Assembly (NCBI GenBank): GCA_002691365.1
Contig: NZHL01000004.1
Coordinates: forward strand, 85,525-97,392
DNA from: Fidelibacterota bacterium
GTDB taxonomy: Bacteria; Fidelibacterota; Marinisomatia; Marinisomatales; S15-B10
Direction of reading: 5' to 3'
DNA length: 11,868 nucleotides
Within the stretch, counting starts at the first letter, position 1; every line of letters begins with the position of its first letter. This document shows, piece by piece, positions 1 through 7,484 of the stretch. The position numbers and the translations under genes are program-made. Under the pieces are notes generated by a model. The model saw only the letters and a program-made list of their open reading frames with translations. It did no database searches and was not told the origin of the DNA.

Positions 1-591
1 GATTTATGGTGTTTTAATGAAGAAAAGTTGATTTATAAAATTTTTGAATGTCATACACCTATTATTACAGGAATTGGACATGAAACTGATTTTACTTTGT
101 CTGATTTTGTATCTGATTTAAGAGCACCTACACCATCTGCTGCTGCAGAATTAGCTTCAATCTCGTTAGACGAATTAGAAAATAAATTAATGAATTTTAA
201 AAATAGATTTTCAGAATTGTTGAATATTAGTTTAAATAATTCTTGGCAAAGATTGGATAATATTTTACTAAGATATGGATTTCAAAAACCTTCATTATTA
301 GTTGATAGTAAAAAACAATATTTAATTGAAAAATCTGAACAAATGAGAAAAAATTTTAAAAATTCATTAAATTTAAAATCTTATAATCTTGAATCAATTA
401 AAAGTAAATTACATATAATAGATCCTAAATTAATTTTAAAAAGAGGTTATTCAATTGTTTACAAAAATAGTAAAACAAAAATAGTTAAGTCAATTCAAGA
501 AATTAAAAATGAAGAAAATATTTTTGTTAAAATGTCAGATGGTGAATTACAAACACAAATAAAGAAAATCATAAAAAATGAAAAAAAATAA
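1..591 (+). CDS. xseA: Exodeoxyribonuclease VII large subunit, C-terminal part (5' end outside window)
   Basis: The reading frame is open from base 1 and gives 196 residues, so this is the C-terminal part of a protein of normally about 400-450 residues. With XseB, XseA forms exonuclease VII, a cytoplasmic nuclease that degrades single-stranded DNA from both ends to oligonucleotides and acts in repair. The signature GIGHETDFTLSDFVSDLRAP (residues 24-43 of the fragment) is the strongly conserved catalytic-domain block of XseA, followed by TPSAAAELAS. A lysine-rich helical stretch, probably the coiled-coil region, follows. Near the end, the block LILKRGYSIV and a MSDGELQTQIKKI strand match the usual family C-terminus. 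A TTG at 28 is not the start, because conserved sequence (DLWCFNEEK) continues upstream in frame. The stop overlaps the start of xseB by 14 bases, so the two subunits are probably translationally coupled. Confidence 0.95.
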   Translation, partial: DLWCFNEEKLIYKIFECHTPIITGIGHETDFTLSDFVSDLRAPTPSAAAELASISLDELENKLMNFKNRFSELLNISLNNSWQRLDNILLRYGFQKPSLLVDSKKQYLIEKSEQMRKNFKNSLNLKSYNLESIKSKLHIIDPKLILKRGYSIVYKNSKTKIVKSIQEIKNEENIFVKMSDGELQTQIKKIIKNEKK

Positions 592-781
592 AAAAATAAA
601 TTTTGAAGATTCTATGAATCGTTTAGAAGATATTGTTAATTTATTAGAGGATCAATCAACTACTCTTGAACAAAGTATTGATCTTTTTGAAGAAGGAATG
701 TTACTTACAAATTCATGTAAAGAAATTTTAAAAAAAACTGAGTCTCGCATTAAAAATCTTTTGAAAGAAGAAAAAAATTGA
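578..781 (+). CDS. xseB: Exodeoxyribonuclease VII small subunit
   Basis: This 67-residue protein is the small subunit of exonuclease VII. Several copies bind one XseA and are needed for activity. The family pattern is clear: NFEDSMNRLEDIVNLLED near the N-terminus, TLEQSIDLFEEGM in the middle, and a lysine-rich C-terminal helix, giving the usual helical hairpin. The length is normal. The start codon lies inside the end of xseA (14-base overlap), with no good Shine-Dalgarno, which suggests coupling to xseA translation. The first codons contain a run of eight A bases (581-588) that also holds the end of xseA. The stop TGA shares TTGA with the nadK start. Identification rests on both sequence and position directly after xseA. 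Confidence 0.93.
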   Translation: MKKNKKINFEDSMNRLEDIVNLLEDQSTTLEQSIDLFEEGMLLTNSCKEILKKTESRIKNLLKEEKN

Positions 782-1662
782 AAATAGGTATTTTTGCAAA
801 TATTAAAAAACCAGGATTTTGGAAAATTATTCCTGATTTAATAGACTGGTTAATTAATAACAAAGTTGAAATCCACCTAATGCATAATATAATTGAAAAT
901 GAATATTATTATTTAAAATCAAATAACTTCAAGAATTATGATCCAATTAAGACAAATAAAGATTTTAAAAAAATTGATTTTTTGATAGCCTTAGGTGGTG
1001 ATGGAACAATACTTTCTGCATCAAGAAGTGTAGGTCAATCTGGAACACCAATATTTGGTGTTCATCTTGGTAGTTTAGGATTTCTTGCAGAAAGTAAAAT
1101 TGAAAATCTTTATAAAAGTCTTCAGCTAATATTTAATAAAAAAAATAAAATTTTTCCTAGAATGCTTGCACAAGCAATAATTAAAAAAAATAATAAAAAA
1201 AAAAAATTTTTTGCATTAAATGATGTGGTTATTAATTCTAATGGTGGAACAAGGTTAATTAGTTGCTCTCTCTTTCTTGATGGTAAATATATTACATCTT
1301 ATTCAGCAGATGGATTAATTATTGCTACACCAACTGGTTCAACTGCTTATAATTTATCTGCAGGTGGTCCTATAATTACTCCTTGGCTTTCATTATTTAC
1401 TATTACTCCAATTTGCCCACATTCTTTGTCATCACGACCTATTGTTTTGCCAGGAGATAGTAATTTAAAAATAGCTTTTCCTAGTAATGAAACCCTTCAT
1501 TTGTCAGCTGATGGGCAAGTTAATTACGAAATTCAGCCAGATTCTGAAATATTCATCACAAAATCACCTCATTTTATAAATATGATAACATTAGAAGAAA
1601 ATGAGTATTTTGAAACATTAAGGACAAAAATGGGTTGGGGGCAAAAAAATATAAATAACTAA
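778..1662 (+). CDS. nadK: NAD kinase (ATP/polyphosphate-dependent NAD+ kinase)
   Basis: NAD kinase phosphorylates NAD+ to NADP+ in the cytoplasm and is the only known source of NADP in most bacteria. The 294 residues have normal length and all main motifs: GGDGT (residues 73-77), ND (148-149, where many homologues have NE), SADG (176-179), TPTGSTAYNLSAGG (184-197), the PICPHSLSSRP block (211-221) and a final LSADGQ (242-247). The start is a TTG overlapping the xseB stop as TTGA. It is chosen because MKIGIFAN is the expected NadK N-terminus and no ATG fits; GAAAGAAG upstream is a weak ribosome-binding site. Codons 140-143 are an uninterrupted run of 12 A bases followed by six T bases, an unusual slippage-prone tract. 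Third gene of the xseA-xseB-nadK unit. Confidence 0.95.
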   Translation: MKIGIFANIKKPGFWKIIPDLIDWLINNKVEIHLMHNIIENEYYYLKSNNFKNYDPIKTNKDFKKIDFLIALGGDGTILSASRSVGQSGTPIFGVHLGSLGFLAESKIENLYKSLQLIFNKKNKIFPRMLAQAIIKKNNKKKKFFALNDVVINSNGGTRLISCSLFLDGKYITSYSADGLIIATPTGSTAYNLSAGGPIITPWLSLFTITPICPHSLSSRPIVLPGDSNLKIAFPSNETLHLSADGQVNYEIQPDSEIFITKSPHFINMITLEENEYFETLRTKMGWGQKNINN

Positions 1663-1727
1663 TTATATTTTTATTTTAAATTCTAAATATATATGTGGGG
1701 CATATATAATCAATTAAAAGAATAATT
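1663..1727 (+). promoter_or_regulatory. Putative promoter and overlapping inverted repeat upstream of the TonB-dependent receptor
   Basis: This 65-base gap separates nadK from the receptor gene. It holds a perfect 8-bp inverted repeat (tatatatg at 1688-1695, catatata at 1701-1708) with the 5-base centre tgggg. A perfect TATAAT box at 1705-1710 overlaps the right arm. The best -35 candidates (around 1681-1687) match only 3 of 6 bases. If TATAAT is used, the 5' leader would be only about 10 bases. The repeat could be an operator or a weak mRNA hairpin. It lacks the G+C-rich stem and T-run of a standard terminator. The gap is too short for a cobalamin riboswitch. The function is inferred from position only. 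Confidence 0.35.
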
Positions 1728-3677
1728 ATGAATTTAAAATTTAAACAGATTCTTATTTTTATATTTTTTGTATCAGTTATAAAGTCTCAGGTTGTTTATG
1801 AGCTTGAACCAATTACTGTATCTGCAACAAGAATTCCCACTCTTAAAAGTGAATCTGGCAAATCTATTACGATTATTAATTCAAATGAAATTAAAAACTT
1901 ACCAATAAATTCAATTGATGAATTATTTAGATTTCTTGGTGGGGTAAATGTAAATACAAGAAATGATTTTGGTGTTCAGGTGGATGTTGGAATTCGAGGA
2001 AGTACATTTTCTCAAGTATTATTTTTAATTGATAATATTAGTTTAAATGACCCTTTAACAGGTCATTTTAATGCAAATATCCCTTTACCAATTTCAGAAA
2101 TTGAATCAATTGAAATTATTAGGGGTCCTGCTAGTGCATCTTATGGTTCAAATGCGGTAGGAGGTGTAATTCATATTAAAACAAAATCTTATAGCTTAAG
2201 AAAAAATGTTGATTCAGGTAAAATTAACTCTTCTTTTCAGATTGGTAAAAATAATCTAAAAACTATAGATTTAGGTTTTTCAAAATCATATCAAAACTTG
2301 TTTTTTTCTGGTTCCAGCAGAATAACTAGTTCCGACGGTGAAGTTATTTTAAATCCAAATTATGTATTAGGTACTAGTTCTGATAGTCTATACAATACAG
2401 ATTTTAAAATTATGACGAATACTTTATCTTTAGCGTATTTTTTTAAACCTAATATTAAATATTATTTCAGAATAGGAAATGATAAAAGAGATTTTAATGC
2501 AAAATATTTTTATACAACAAGTTCTTATGATGAGTCTTATGAAAAAATTTCTAGTTATTGGATCCAATCAGGATTAAAGATTAATCAAGGTGAAAATGTT
2601 TTTGAATTTAATTTTGGTAATAAAATATTAAATGATGAATTTATATTTAATCCTTTGTTTTCTATAAATAATCACAAAACCTACAAAAATAGTTATTTAC
2701 TATCATATTATATGCCATTTTCAAATAGACTTAAATTTGCGTTTGGGGGTCAATATGTGTATAAAAAAATTAATAGTTCTGACAGAGGAAATCATTCAAA
2801 TGATTCTAAAGGATTATTTGGAATAGTACATTTAAATCTTTTTCATAATGTTAATCAAAGTTTGAGCTTAAGATTGGAAAATGACAGTTATGTAGATGAA
2901 ATAATTCCATTGTTTCAACATAATATTGCTTATGAAATTAAAAGTTTAGTTTTTAGGTCTTCAATTGGAATGGCTTTTAGATCACCAGATTTTACTGAAA
3001 GATATATTTCTTCTATGATTGACAGCTTGTCACCTGGTAGAAATTTGGGAAATCCAAATTTAAAATCTGAAAAATCTATTTCATATGATGTAGGTATTGA
3101 TCTTCAAATGAAAAAAAATTTAAAGATTAGTAATACTATTTTTTATAGAAGTTCAAATGATTTAATCGACTATACAATGACAAATTCAAGTTCAATAACC
3201 AACAACAAAAATTTATATAGTAATGAAGATTATTTTTATGCAAAAAATATTTTTTATAGTAATGTTTTTGGTTTAGAATTTAATTTTGATAAAAAATTTC
3301 AACTTAATAAAACATTAATTGATATTAAATTGAATTACACTCAATTAAAAACATCTTCAACCCAAAACGAATTATCAAAGTATCTATCTAATCATCCAAG
3401 AAAAATGTTAGGTTTTAACACTAGCTTTAGACGAAAAAATTTACATATAATATTTTTATCAAATTATATTGAAAGAAAAGAAGAGATAAATGAATTAATA
3501 AATGCAAAGATATCTCAATATTATATTTTAAATAATGTAAAAATTAATTATTTCATAAATGAAACTGTTTCCATTAACTTAAAAATAAACAACTTAAATA
3601 ATATTAAATATCAAGATATATTAGGTTCTGCTCTGCCTAAAAGATGGCCAAGTATTGGAATTATGTACTCTAATTAA
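1728..3677 (+). CDS. TonB-dependent outer-membrane receptor, BtuB-like, substrate unknown
   Basis: This is a 649-residue outer-membrane transporter that takes up a scarce ligand using energy from TonB-ExbB-ExbD. Residues 1-20 form a signal peptide, with a likely cut before QVVYE. A TonB-box-like segment EPITVSATR lies at 27-35. The plug domain spans roughly 36-155 and contains the GIRGSTFSQVLFLID block and the signature IIRGPASASYGSNAVGGVIH (130-149). The remainder is rich in alternating aromatic and polar residues, as expected for a 22-strand barrel. GNPNLKSEKS near 441-450 is a typical barrel motif. Length and style resemble vitamin B12 or siderophore receptors, but no cobalamin riboswitch or transport partner is present, so the substrate is open. 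The C-terminus reads GIMYSN, without the usual terminal aromatic residue. It stands between two unrelated housekeeping groups and probably has its own promoter. Confidence 0.9.
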   Translation: MNLKFKQILIFIFFVSVIKSQVVYELEPITVSATRIPTLKSESGKSITIINSNEIKNLPINSIDELFRFLGGVNVNTRNDFGVQVDVGIRGSTFSQVLFLIDNISLNDPLTGHFNANIPLPISEIESIEIIRGPASASYGSNAVGGVIHIKTKSYSLRKNVDSGKINSSFQIGKNNLKTIDLGFSKSYQNLFFSGSSRITSSDGEVILNPNYVLGTSSDSLYNTDFKIMTNTLSLAYFFKPNIKYYFRIGNDKRDFNAKYFYTTSSYDESYEKISSYWIQSGLKINQGENVFEFNFGNKILNDEFIFNPLFSINNHKTYKNSYLLSYYMPFSNRLKFAFGGQYVYKKINSSDRGNHSNDSKGLFGIVHLNLFHNVNQSLSLRLENDSYVDEIIPLFQHNIAYEIKSLVFRSSIGMAFRSPDFTERYISSMIDSLSPGRNLGNPNLKSEKSISYDVGIDLQMKKNLKISNTIFYRSSNDLIDYTMTNSSSITNNKNLYSNEDYFYAKNIFYSNVFGLEFNFDKKFQLNKTLIDIKLNYTQLKTSSTQNELSKYLSNHPRKMLGFNTSFRRKNLHIIFLSNYIERKEEINELINAKISQYYILNNVKINYFINETVSINLKINNLNNIKYQDILGSALPKRWPSIGIMYSN

Positions 3678-3754
3678 TTTTTTCCAATTTGACTTGCAAA
3701 GACGATAGAATCAACAATAAATTCGTTCAATAATTTATTAGCTTATTTAATATT
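3678..3754 (+). promoter_or_regulatory. Intergenic gap that probably carries the nuo operon promoter
   Basis: These 77 bases are the only untranslated stretch directly upstream of the complex I genes, so the operon promoter is expected here. The sequence gives only weak sigma70-like matches: TTGACT (3689-3694) with AACAAT 18 bases downstream (3713-3718), and AATAAT at 3729-3734 without a good -35. No Shine-Dalgarno precedes the nuoA ATG. A T6 run (3678-3683) follows the receptor stop and might help end transcription, but the preceding possible stem is only five A/T pairs. Readthrough from the receptor gene cannot be excluded. Confidence 0.25.
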
Positions 3755-4192
3755 ATGTATAATGATTTTGGAACCGCATTTATTTTTGTAATAATTGGTG
3801 TCATATTGATAGCAGTTCCACTTATTCTTCAATGGATATTATCTCCAAAAAATAAATCCTATGATAAACTTACCACTTACGAGTGTGGAGAAGACGTAGA
3901 AGGTCCTGCTTGGGTTAAATTTAATATTAGATTTTATGTAGTAGCATTAATTTTTATTATTTTTGATGTGGAAGCTGTATTTTTTTTCCCCTGGGCAGTA
4001 GTTTATAAAGAATTAGGATTATTTGCATTTATAGAAATGTTAATTTTTATGACAATATTGAGTTTAGGTCTAGCATATGTATGGGTTAAAGGTGATTTAG
4101 AATGGGTGAAAGTAACAGTACCTTATGGTCGAGGAAGATATAGAAAATTAAATATTGTTGATGAGGAAATAGAAGATTTAAAAAATGAATAA
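3755..4192 (+). CDS. nuoA: NADH-quinone oxidoreductase subunit A
   Basis: NuoA is a small inner-membrane subunit of complex I that sits beside NuoH and NuoJ near the quinone channel. The 145 residues show three membrane helices (about 8-29, 60-83 and 87-110). The first loop has the conserved YECG (42-45), with the cysteine that is accessible in the deactive state of mitochondrial homologues. FDVEAVFFFPWA (70-81) carries the conserved acidic pair D71 and E73. The family tail KGDLEW is followed by about 25 extra, mostly charged residues. The ATG at 3755 gives the normal short N-terminus, although no Shine-Dalgarno is visible. Its end overlaps the start of nuoC by 8 bases; in most bacteria nuoB would lie here. 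Confidence 0.96.
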   Translation: MYNDFGTAFIFVIIGVILIAVPLILQWILSPKNKSYDKLTTYECGEDVEGPAWVKFNIRFYVVALIFIIFDVEAVFFFPWAVVYKELGLFAFIEMLIFMTILSLGLAYVWVKGDLEWVKVTVPYGRGRYRKLNIVDEEIEDLKNE

Positions 4193-4676
4193 CACTGAGA
4201 TAATTAATAAAATAAAGTCTTCTTTTAAAAATATATCAATTGATGAAAATCATTCTGATCGTATAATTAGCACTCCAAAAGAATGGGAAGAATTATCAAA
4301 ATTTTTAAGAAATGATTATGATCTTTTCTTTGATTCAATGATGTGTATTACTGGAATTGATGAAGGTGTTGATAGTAATAATTTGGGTGTAGTATATAAT
4401 TTACATTCGATGAAATATAATCATAAAATTGAAGTTTATATTCCTGTAGATAAAAAAACTCCTAATATTTTTTCTGTTGAAAAAATATGGAGGATGGCAG
4501 AGTGGTTTGAAAGGGAAATATATGATATGTATGGAATTGTTTTTGATGGTCATTCTGATTTAAGAAGAATATTATTACCTGATGATTGGGATGGATTTCC
4601 TTTAAGAAAAGACTATGAATTTCCTAAGACATGGCATGGAATTGTTGTTGATAAAATTAAAGATGGATGGGAATAA
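4185..4676 (+). CDS. nuoC: NADH-quinone oxidoreductase subunit C (30 kDa subunit)
   Basis: NuoC is a peripheral subunit of the Q-module of complex I. It has no cofactor and packs against NuoD and NuoB. The 163 residues match a stand-alone NuoC rather than a NuoCD fusion. The family signature runs from about 109 to 143: the ER-E-IYDMYGI block, then GHSDLRRILLPDDW, then GFPLRKDY. The N-terminal half is the usual variable alpha/beta domain. The start lies within the last codons of nuoA (8-base overlap), with a weak purine stretch agaag about nine bases upstream. The gene ends 10 bases inside nuoD. Tight overlaps on both sides indicate one polycistronic message. Confidence 0.95.
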   Translation: MNNTEIINKIKSSFKNISIDENHSDRIISTPKEWEELSKFLRNDYDLFFDSMMCITGIDEGVDSNNLGVVYNLHSMKYNHKIEVYIPVDKKTPNIFSVEKIWRMAEWFEREIYDMYGIVFDGHSDLRRILLPDDWDGFPLRKDYEFPKTWHGIVVDKIKDGWE

Positions 4677-5815
4677 AAATTAATAATCAAAATACACATA
4701 ATAGTTCCGATGAAGAAATGGTTCTTAATATTGGCCCTCAACACCCTAGTACCCATGGTGTGTTGAGACTAAAAACTATTACAGATGGTGAAATAATAAA
4801 AAAAATAACACCTTACATTGGTTATTTGCACAGGTGTTTTGAAAAACATTGTGAAAACTTAACCTATGAACAAGCAATACCATTTGTTGATAGATGTGAT
4901 TATATAGGTTCAATGAATAATGATTTTGGATATGCTATAGCAGTTGAAAAACTAATGGACATTCAAGTTCCTGAAAAAGTAGAATATATTCGAGTAATTG
5001 TTGCTGAAATGAATAGAATAGCGAGTCATTTATTGGCTGTTGGAGTATTTGGACTTGATGTAGGTGCTGTAACTCCTTTCGTATATTGTTTTCGAGATAG
5101 GGAAAGAATTTTAGATTTATTTGAAATGCTTTGTGGTGCAAGATTGCTCTATAATTATATCTGGGTTGGAGGTGTTTCTCATGATTTCCCAGTCGGTTGG
5201 GTTGAAAAAACATATGAATTTTTAGATTACTTTGAACCCAAAATTATTGAAACAAATGATTTACTTACTTACAACAAAATTTTTATTGAAAGAACTGCTG
5301 ATGTTGGTGTTATTCCACCTGAAGTTGCAATAAGTTATGGTGTAACTGGACCAAATTTAAGAGGGTCTGGTGTAAAATGGGATTTAAGAAAAAATGAGAC
5401 ATATAGTATTTACGATAAGTTTGATTTTGATATTCCAATTGGTACTGGTGCAATGGGAACAATAGGTGATTGTTGGGATAGGTATTATGTAAGAATTCGT
5501 GAATTAGAAGAAAGTTTGAAAATAGTTAGACAAGCTTTAGACCAAATGCCTAGACAGGGAGATATTTATGAATCTATGCCAAAAAAAATTAGGCCTAATG
5601 CCGGACATATTTATAGTAGAACTGAAAGTCCTAGAGGTGATTTAGGGTTTTATATTGAAAGTGATGGTAGTGCTACTCCTTCAAGATTGAAATTAAGATC
5701 ACCAGCATTTACAGCTTTAAGTTGTATGGATGAAATTTCAAAAGGTTGGATGCTTGCAGACATGTTAACTATTTTAGGATCGCTCGATATTGTTTTGGGT
5801 GAAATAGATAGATAA
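4667..5815 (+). CDS. nuoD: NADH-quinone oxidoreductase subunit D (49 kDa subunit)
   Basis: NuoD forms most of the quinone-binding pocket of complex I, together with NuoB, and descends from the large subunit of NiFe hydrogenases. The 382 residues have normal length. LNIGPQHPSTHGVLR (20-34) contains the conserved pocket histidine, and RCDYIGSMNND (76-86) contains the conserved tyrosine, Y79, that binds the quinone head. The C-terminal part has SRTESPRGDLGFYI and ends DIVLGEIDR, the usual terminus. The metal-binding cysteines of hydrogenases are absent, as expected. The start at 4667 overlaps nuoC by 10 bases. An in-frame ATG at 4718, just before the conserved block, is a possible alternative. 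The partner NuoB is not encoded in this window. nuoH follows after 1 base, where most operons carry nuoE, F and G. Confidence 0.96.
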   Translation: MGIKINNQNTHNSSDEEMVLNIGPQHPSTHGVLRLKTITDGEIIKKITPYIGYLHRCFEKHCENLTYEQAIPFVDRCDYIGSMNNDFGYAIAVEKLMDIQVPEKVEYIRVIVAEMNRIASHLLAVGVFGLDVGAVTPFVYCFRDRERILDLFEMLCGARLLYNYIWVGGVSHDFPVGWVEKTYEFLDYFEPKIIETNDLLTYNKIFIERTADVGVIPPEVAISYGVTGPNLRGSGVKWDLRKNETYSIYDKFDFDIPIGTGAMGTIGDCWDRYYVRIRELEESLKIVRQALDQMPRQGDIYESMPKKIRPNAGHIYSRTESPRGDLGFYIESDGSATPSRLKLRSPAFTALSCMDEISKGWMLADMLTILGSLDIVLGEIDR

Positions 5816-5816
5816 G

Positions 5817-6899
5817 ATGGTAGATTTTTATATTAATCTATTTTCAAGCATTGAATTTATTAAATCTTATCAATCTTCCATTTTTATAATTTCTGTTGTT
5901 TTAGCTGGAATTCCAATTTTTGGATTTATGGCAGTAAATGCTTTGGTAGCAGTTTACGTTGAAAGAAAAGTTTCTGCTTTTATGCAGGATCGTTTAGGTC
6001 CAATGGGGCATGGTGTTGGTTTGCATGCAGGGAAATGGGGTGTTTTACAAACTCTTGCAGATGCAATTAAATTACTTACTAAAGAAGACATTATTCCAGA
6101 TTCAGCTGATAAAAAACTTTTTCTATTAGCTCCTTGTATAATTTTTATTGGTTCTTTTGTTGCTTTTGCAGGTTTTCCATTTAATGAATTTTTGGTTGCA
6201 GCTGATTTTAATCTTGGCTTGTTTTACATTTTAGCTATGAGTTCAGTTGGAGTTATAGGTATAATTCTAGCAGGTTACAGTTCGAATAATAAGTGGTCTT
6301 TGTATGGCTCAATGAGATCTGCAGCTCAGATTGTTAGTTATGAAATACCAGCAGCATTATCCTTGCTTCCAGTTGTTATGCTATCTGGAAGCTTAGCATT
6401 TAAGGATATAGTTTTTGCTCAAACAGGATCTACTTTGGGAATATTACCTAATTGGTTTATTTTCAATAATCCATTTATGGTAGTAGCATTTTGGCTTTTT
6501 TTTATAGCAGGAGTAGCTGAAGTAAATAGAACTCCATTTGATTTACCTGAAGCCGAATCTGAATTAGTAGCTGGTTGGATGACAGAATATTCTGGAATGA
6601 GATGGGCTTTTTTCTTTTTGGCAGAATATGCTAATATGTTTATTGTTGCTGGTGTAGCAACTATTGGATTTTTAGGAGGTTGGTTAAGTCCAATACCTGG
6701 ATATTTTGATGGAAATATTTGGGGAGTTTTTTGGCTTGTATCAAAAACATCTTTTTTAATTTTTGTTATGATGTGGTTTAGATGGACTTTTCCAAGGTTA
6801 AGAACAGATCAATTAATGAGAATGTGCTGGAAGTTTTTTCTTCCTGGTTCTTTTTTTGTAATTATTGGAGTTGGGCTTTGGGATTTAATAATGAGGTAA
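5817..6899 (+). CDS. nuoH: NADH-quinone oxidoreductase subunit H
   Basis: NuoH is the inner-membrane subunit at the junction of the two arms. It forms the quinone entry channel and the first part of the proton path. The 360 residues show about eight membrane helices. Recognised motifs are YVERKVSAFMQDRLGP (47-62), LADAIKLLTKEDIIP (80-94), SMRSAAQIVSYE (165-176), and AEVNRTPFDLPEAESELVAG (234-253), which holds the conserved acidic residues of the loop facing the quinone cavity. FRWTFPRLRTDQLM (321-334) is the usual C-terminal block. Between GPMGHG and the LQTLAD stretch there appear to be a few more residues than in the compact E. coli-type sequence. The start follows the nuoD stop after a single base, so translation is probably coupled. 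Confidence 0.97.
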   Translation: MVDFYINLFSSIEFIKSYQSSIFIISVVLAGIPIFGFMAVNALVAVYVERKVSAFMQDRLGPMGHGVGLHAGKWGVLQTLADAIKLLTKEDIIPDSADKKLFLLAPCIIFIGSFVAFAGFPFNEFLVAADFNLGLFYILAMSSVGVIGIILAGYSSNNKWSLYGSMRSAAQIVSYEIPAALSLLPVVMLSGSLAFKDIVFAQTGSTLGILPNWFIFNNPFMVVAFWLFFIAGVAEVNRTPFDLPEAESELVAGWMTEYSGMRWAFFFLAEYANMFIVAGVATIGFLGGWLSPIPGYFDGNIWGVFWLVSKTSFLIFVMMWFRWTFPRLRTDQLMRMCWKFFLPGSFFVIIGVGLWDLIMR

Positions 6900-6903
6900 A
6901 TTT

Positions 6904-7467
6904 ATGAATTATTTTTTATCAATTTTTCAAACAATTTCTACACTAATAATCGGAATGTCTGTAACTCTTGGTCATATGTTGAAAATTAGAAAAGGAAATG
7001 TAACTCTTCAATATCCAGTTGAAAGATGGCCTAGACCTGAACGAGATATAGGTTTTTCACCTGATAGTTACAATGTTATTCGTTCAAGATTAACTGTTGA
7101 TATGGATGATTGCATAGGTTGTCTTAAATGTGAGAGAGCATGTCCAGTTGATTGTATTAAAATTGAGACTCATAAAGTTGAAAAAGGTGAAGATATTACA
7201 GAGGCAAATCATACTGGTGTTACATCTAATGGTACTACTAAGAGATTGCTTTTAACAAGATTTGATATAGATATGTCTGAGTGTTGTTATTGTAATTTAT
7301 GTACTTATCCATGTCCAGAAGAGTGTATTTTTATGGTCGGAGGTCCTAATTCTACTAGACATGAAATTGATTATGAATTTTCAGAATATGATAGAAATGA
7401 CATGATTTATCGTTTTTCAAAAGTACCACCGGATATTTTGCAAAGTTATGTTCAAGAAAATAAATAG
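6904..7467 (+). CDS. nuoI: NADH-quinone oxidoreductase subunit I (two 4Fe-4S ferredoxin-like subunit)
   Basis: NuoI carries clusters N6a and N6b, which pass electrons towards cluster N2 in NuoB. The 187 residues contain two CxxCxxCxxxCP motifs: C70, C73, C76, C80 and C127, C130, C133, C137. Each is followed by a further cysteine (C84 and C141, in CPVDCI and CPEECI), and C128 is also present. An amphipathic N-terminal helix (about 1-28) should anchor it to the membrane side of the Q-module. A linker of about 46 residues separates the motifs, longer than in E. coli-type NuoI. GAGG at 6893-6896, seven bases before the ATG, is one of the few clear Shine-Dalgarno sites here. All eight cluster ligands are intact, so electron entry from upstream subunits is expected although nuoEFG are not in the operon. 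Confidence 0.97.
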   Translation: MNYFLSIFQTISTLIIGMSVTLGHMLKIRKGNVTLQYPVERWPRPERDIGFSPDSYNVIRSRLTVDMDDCIGCLKCERACPVDCIKIETHKVEKGEDITEANHTGVTSNGTTKRLLLTRFDIDMSECCYCNLCTYPCPEECIFMVGGPNSTRHEIDYEFSEYDRNDMIYRFSKVPPDILQSYVQENK

Positions 7468-7484
7468 TTTGAGAAAGTAAATTA

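Noticed and set aside
28..591. TTG at 28 as the start of a short stand-alone XseA-like protein
   Set aside because: Conserved XseA sequence continues in frame to base 1, so the gene is simply cut by the window edge.
1663..1727. Cobalamin riboswitch upstream of a BtuB-like receptor
   Set aside because: The gap is only 65 bases, far shorter than the roughly 200-base element, and no B12-box-like sequence is seen.
3659..3683. Possible terminator after the receptor gene: AATTA and TAATT arms followed by TTTTTT
   Set aside because: The stem has only five A/T pairs and lies partly in the coding end, so it is too weak to call a terminator.
4935..5213. 92-residue open frame on the - strand
   Set aside because: It lies fully within nuoD, antisense to strongly conserved codons, with no recognisable domain or own signals.
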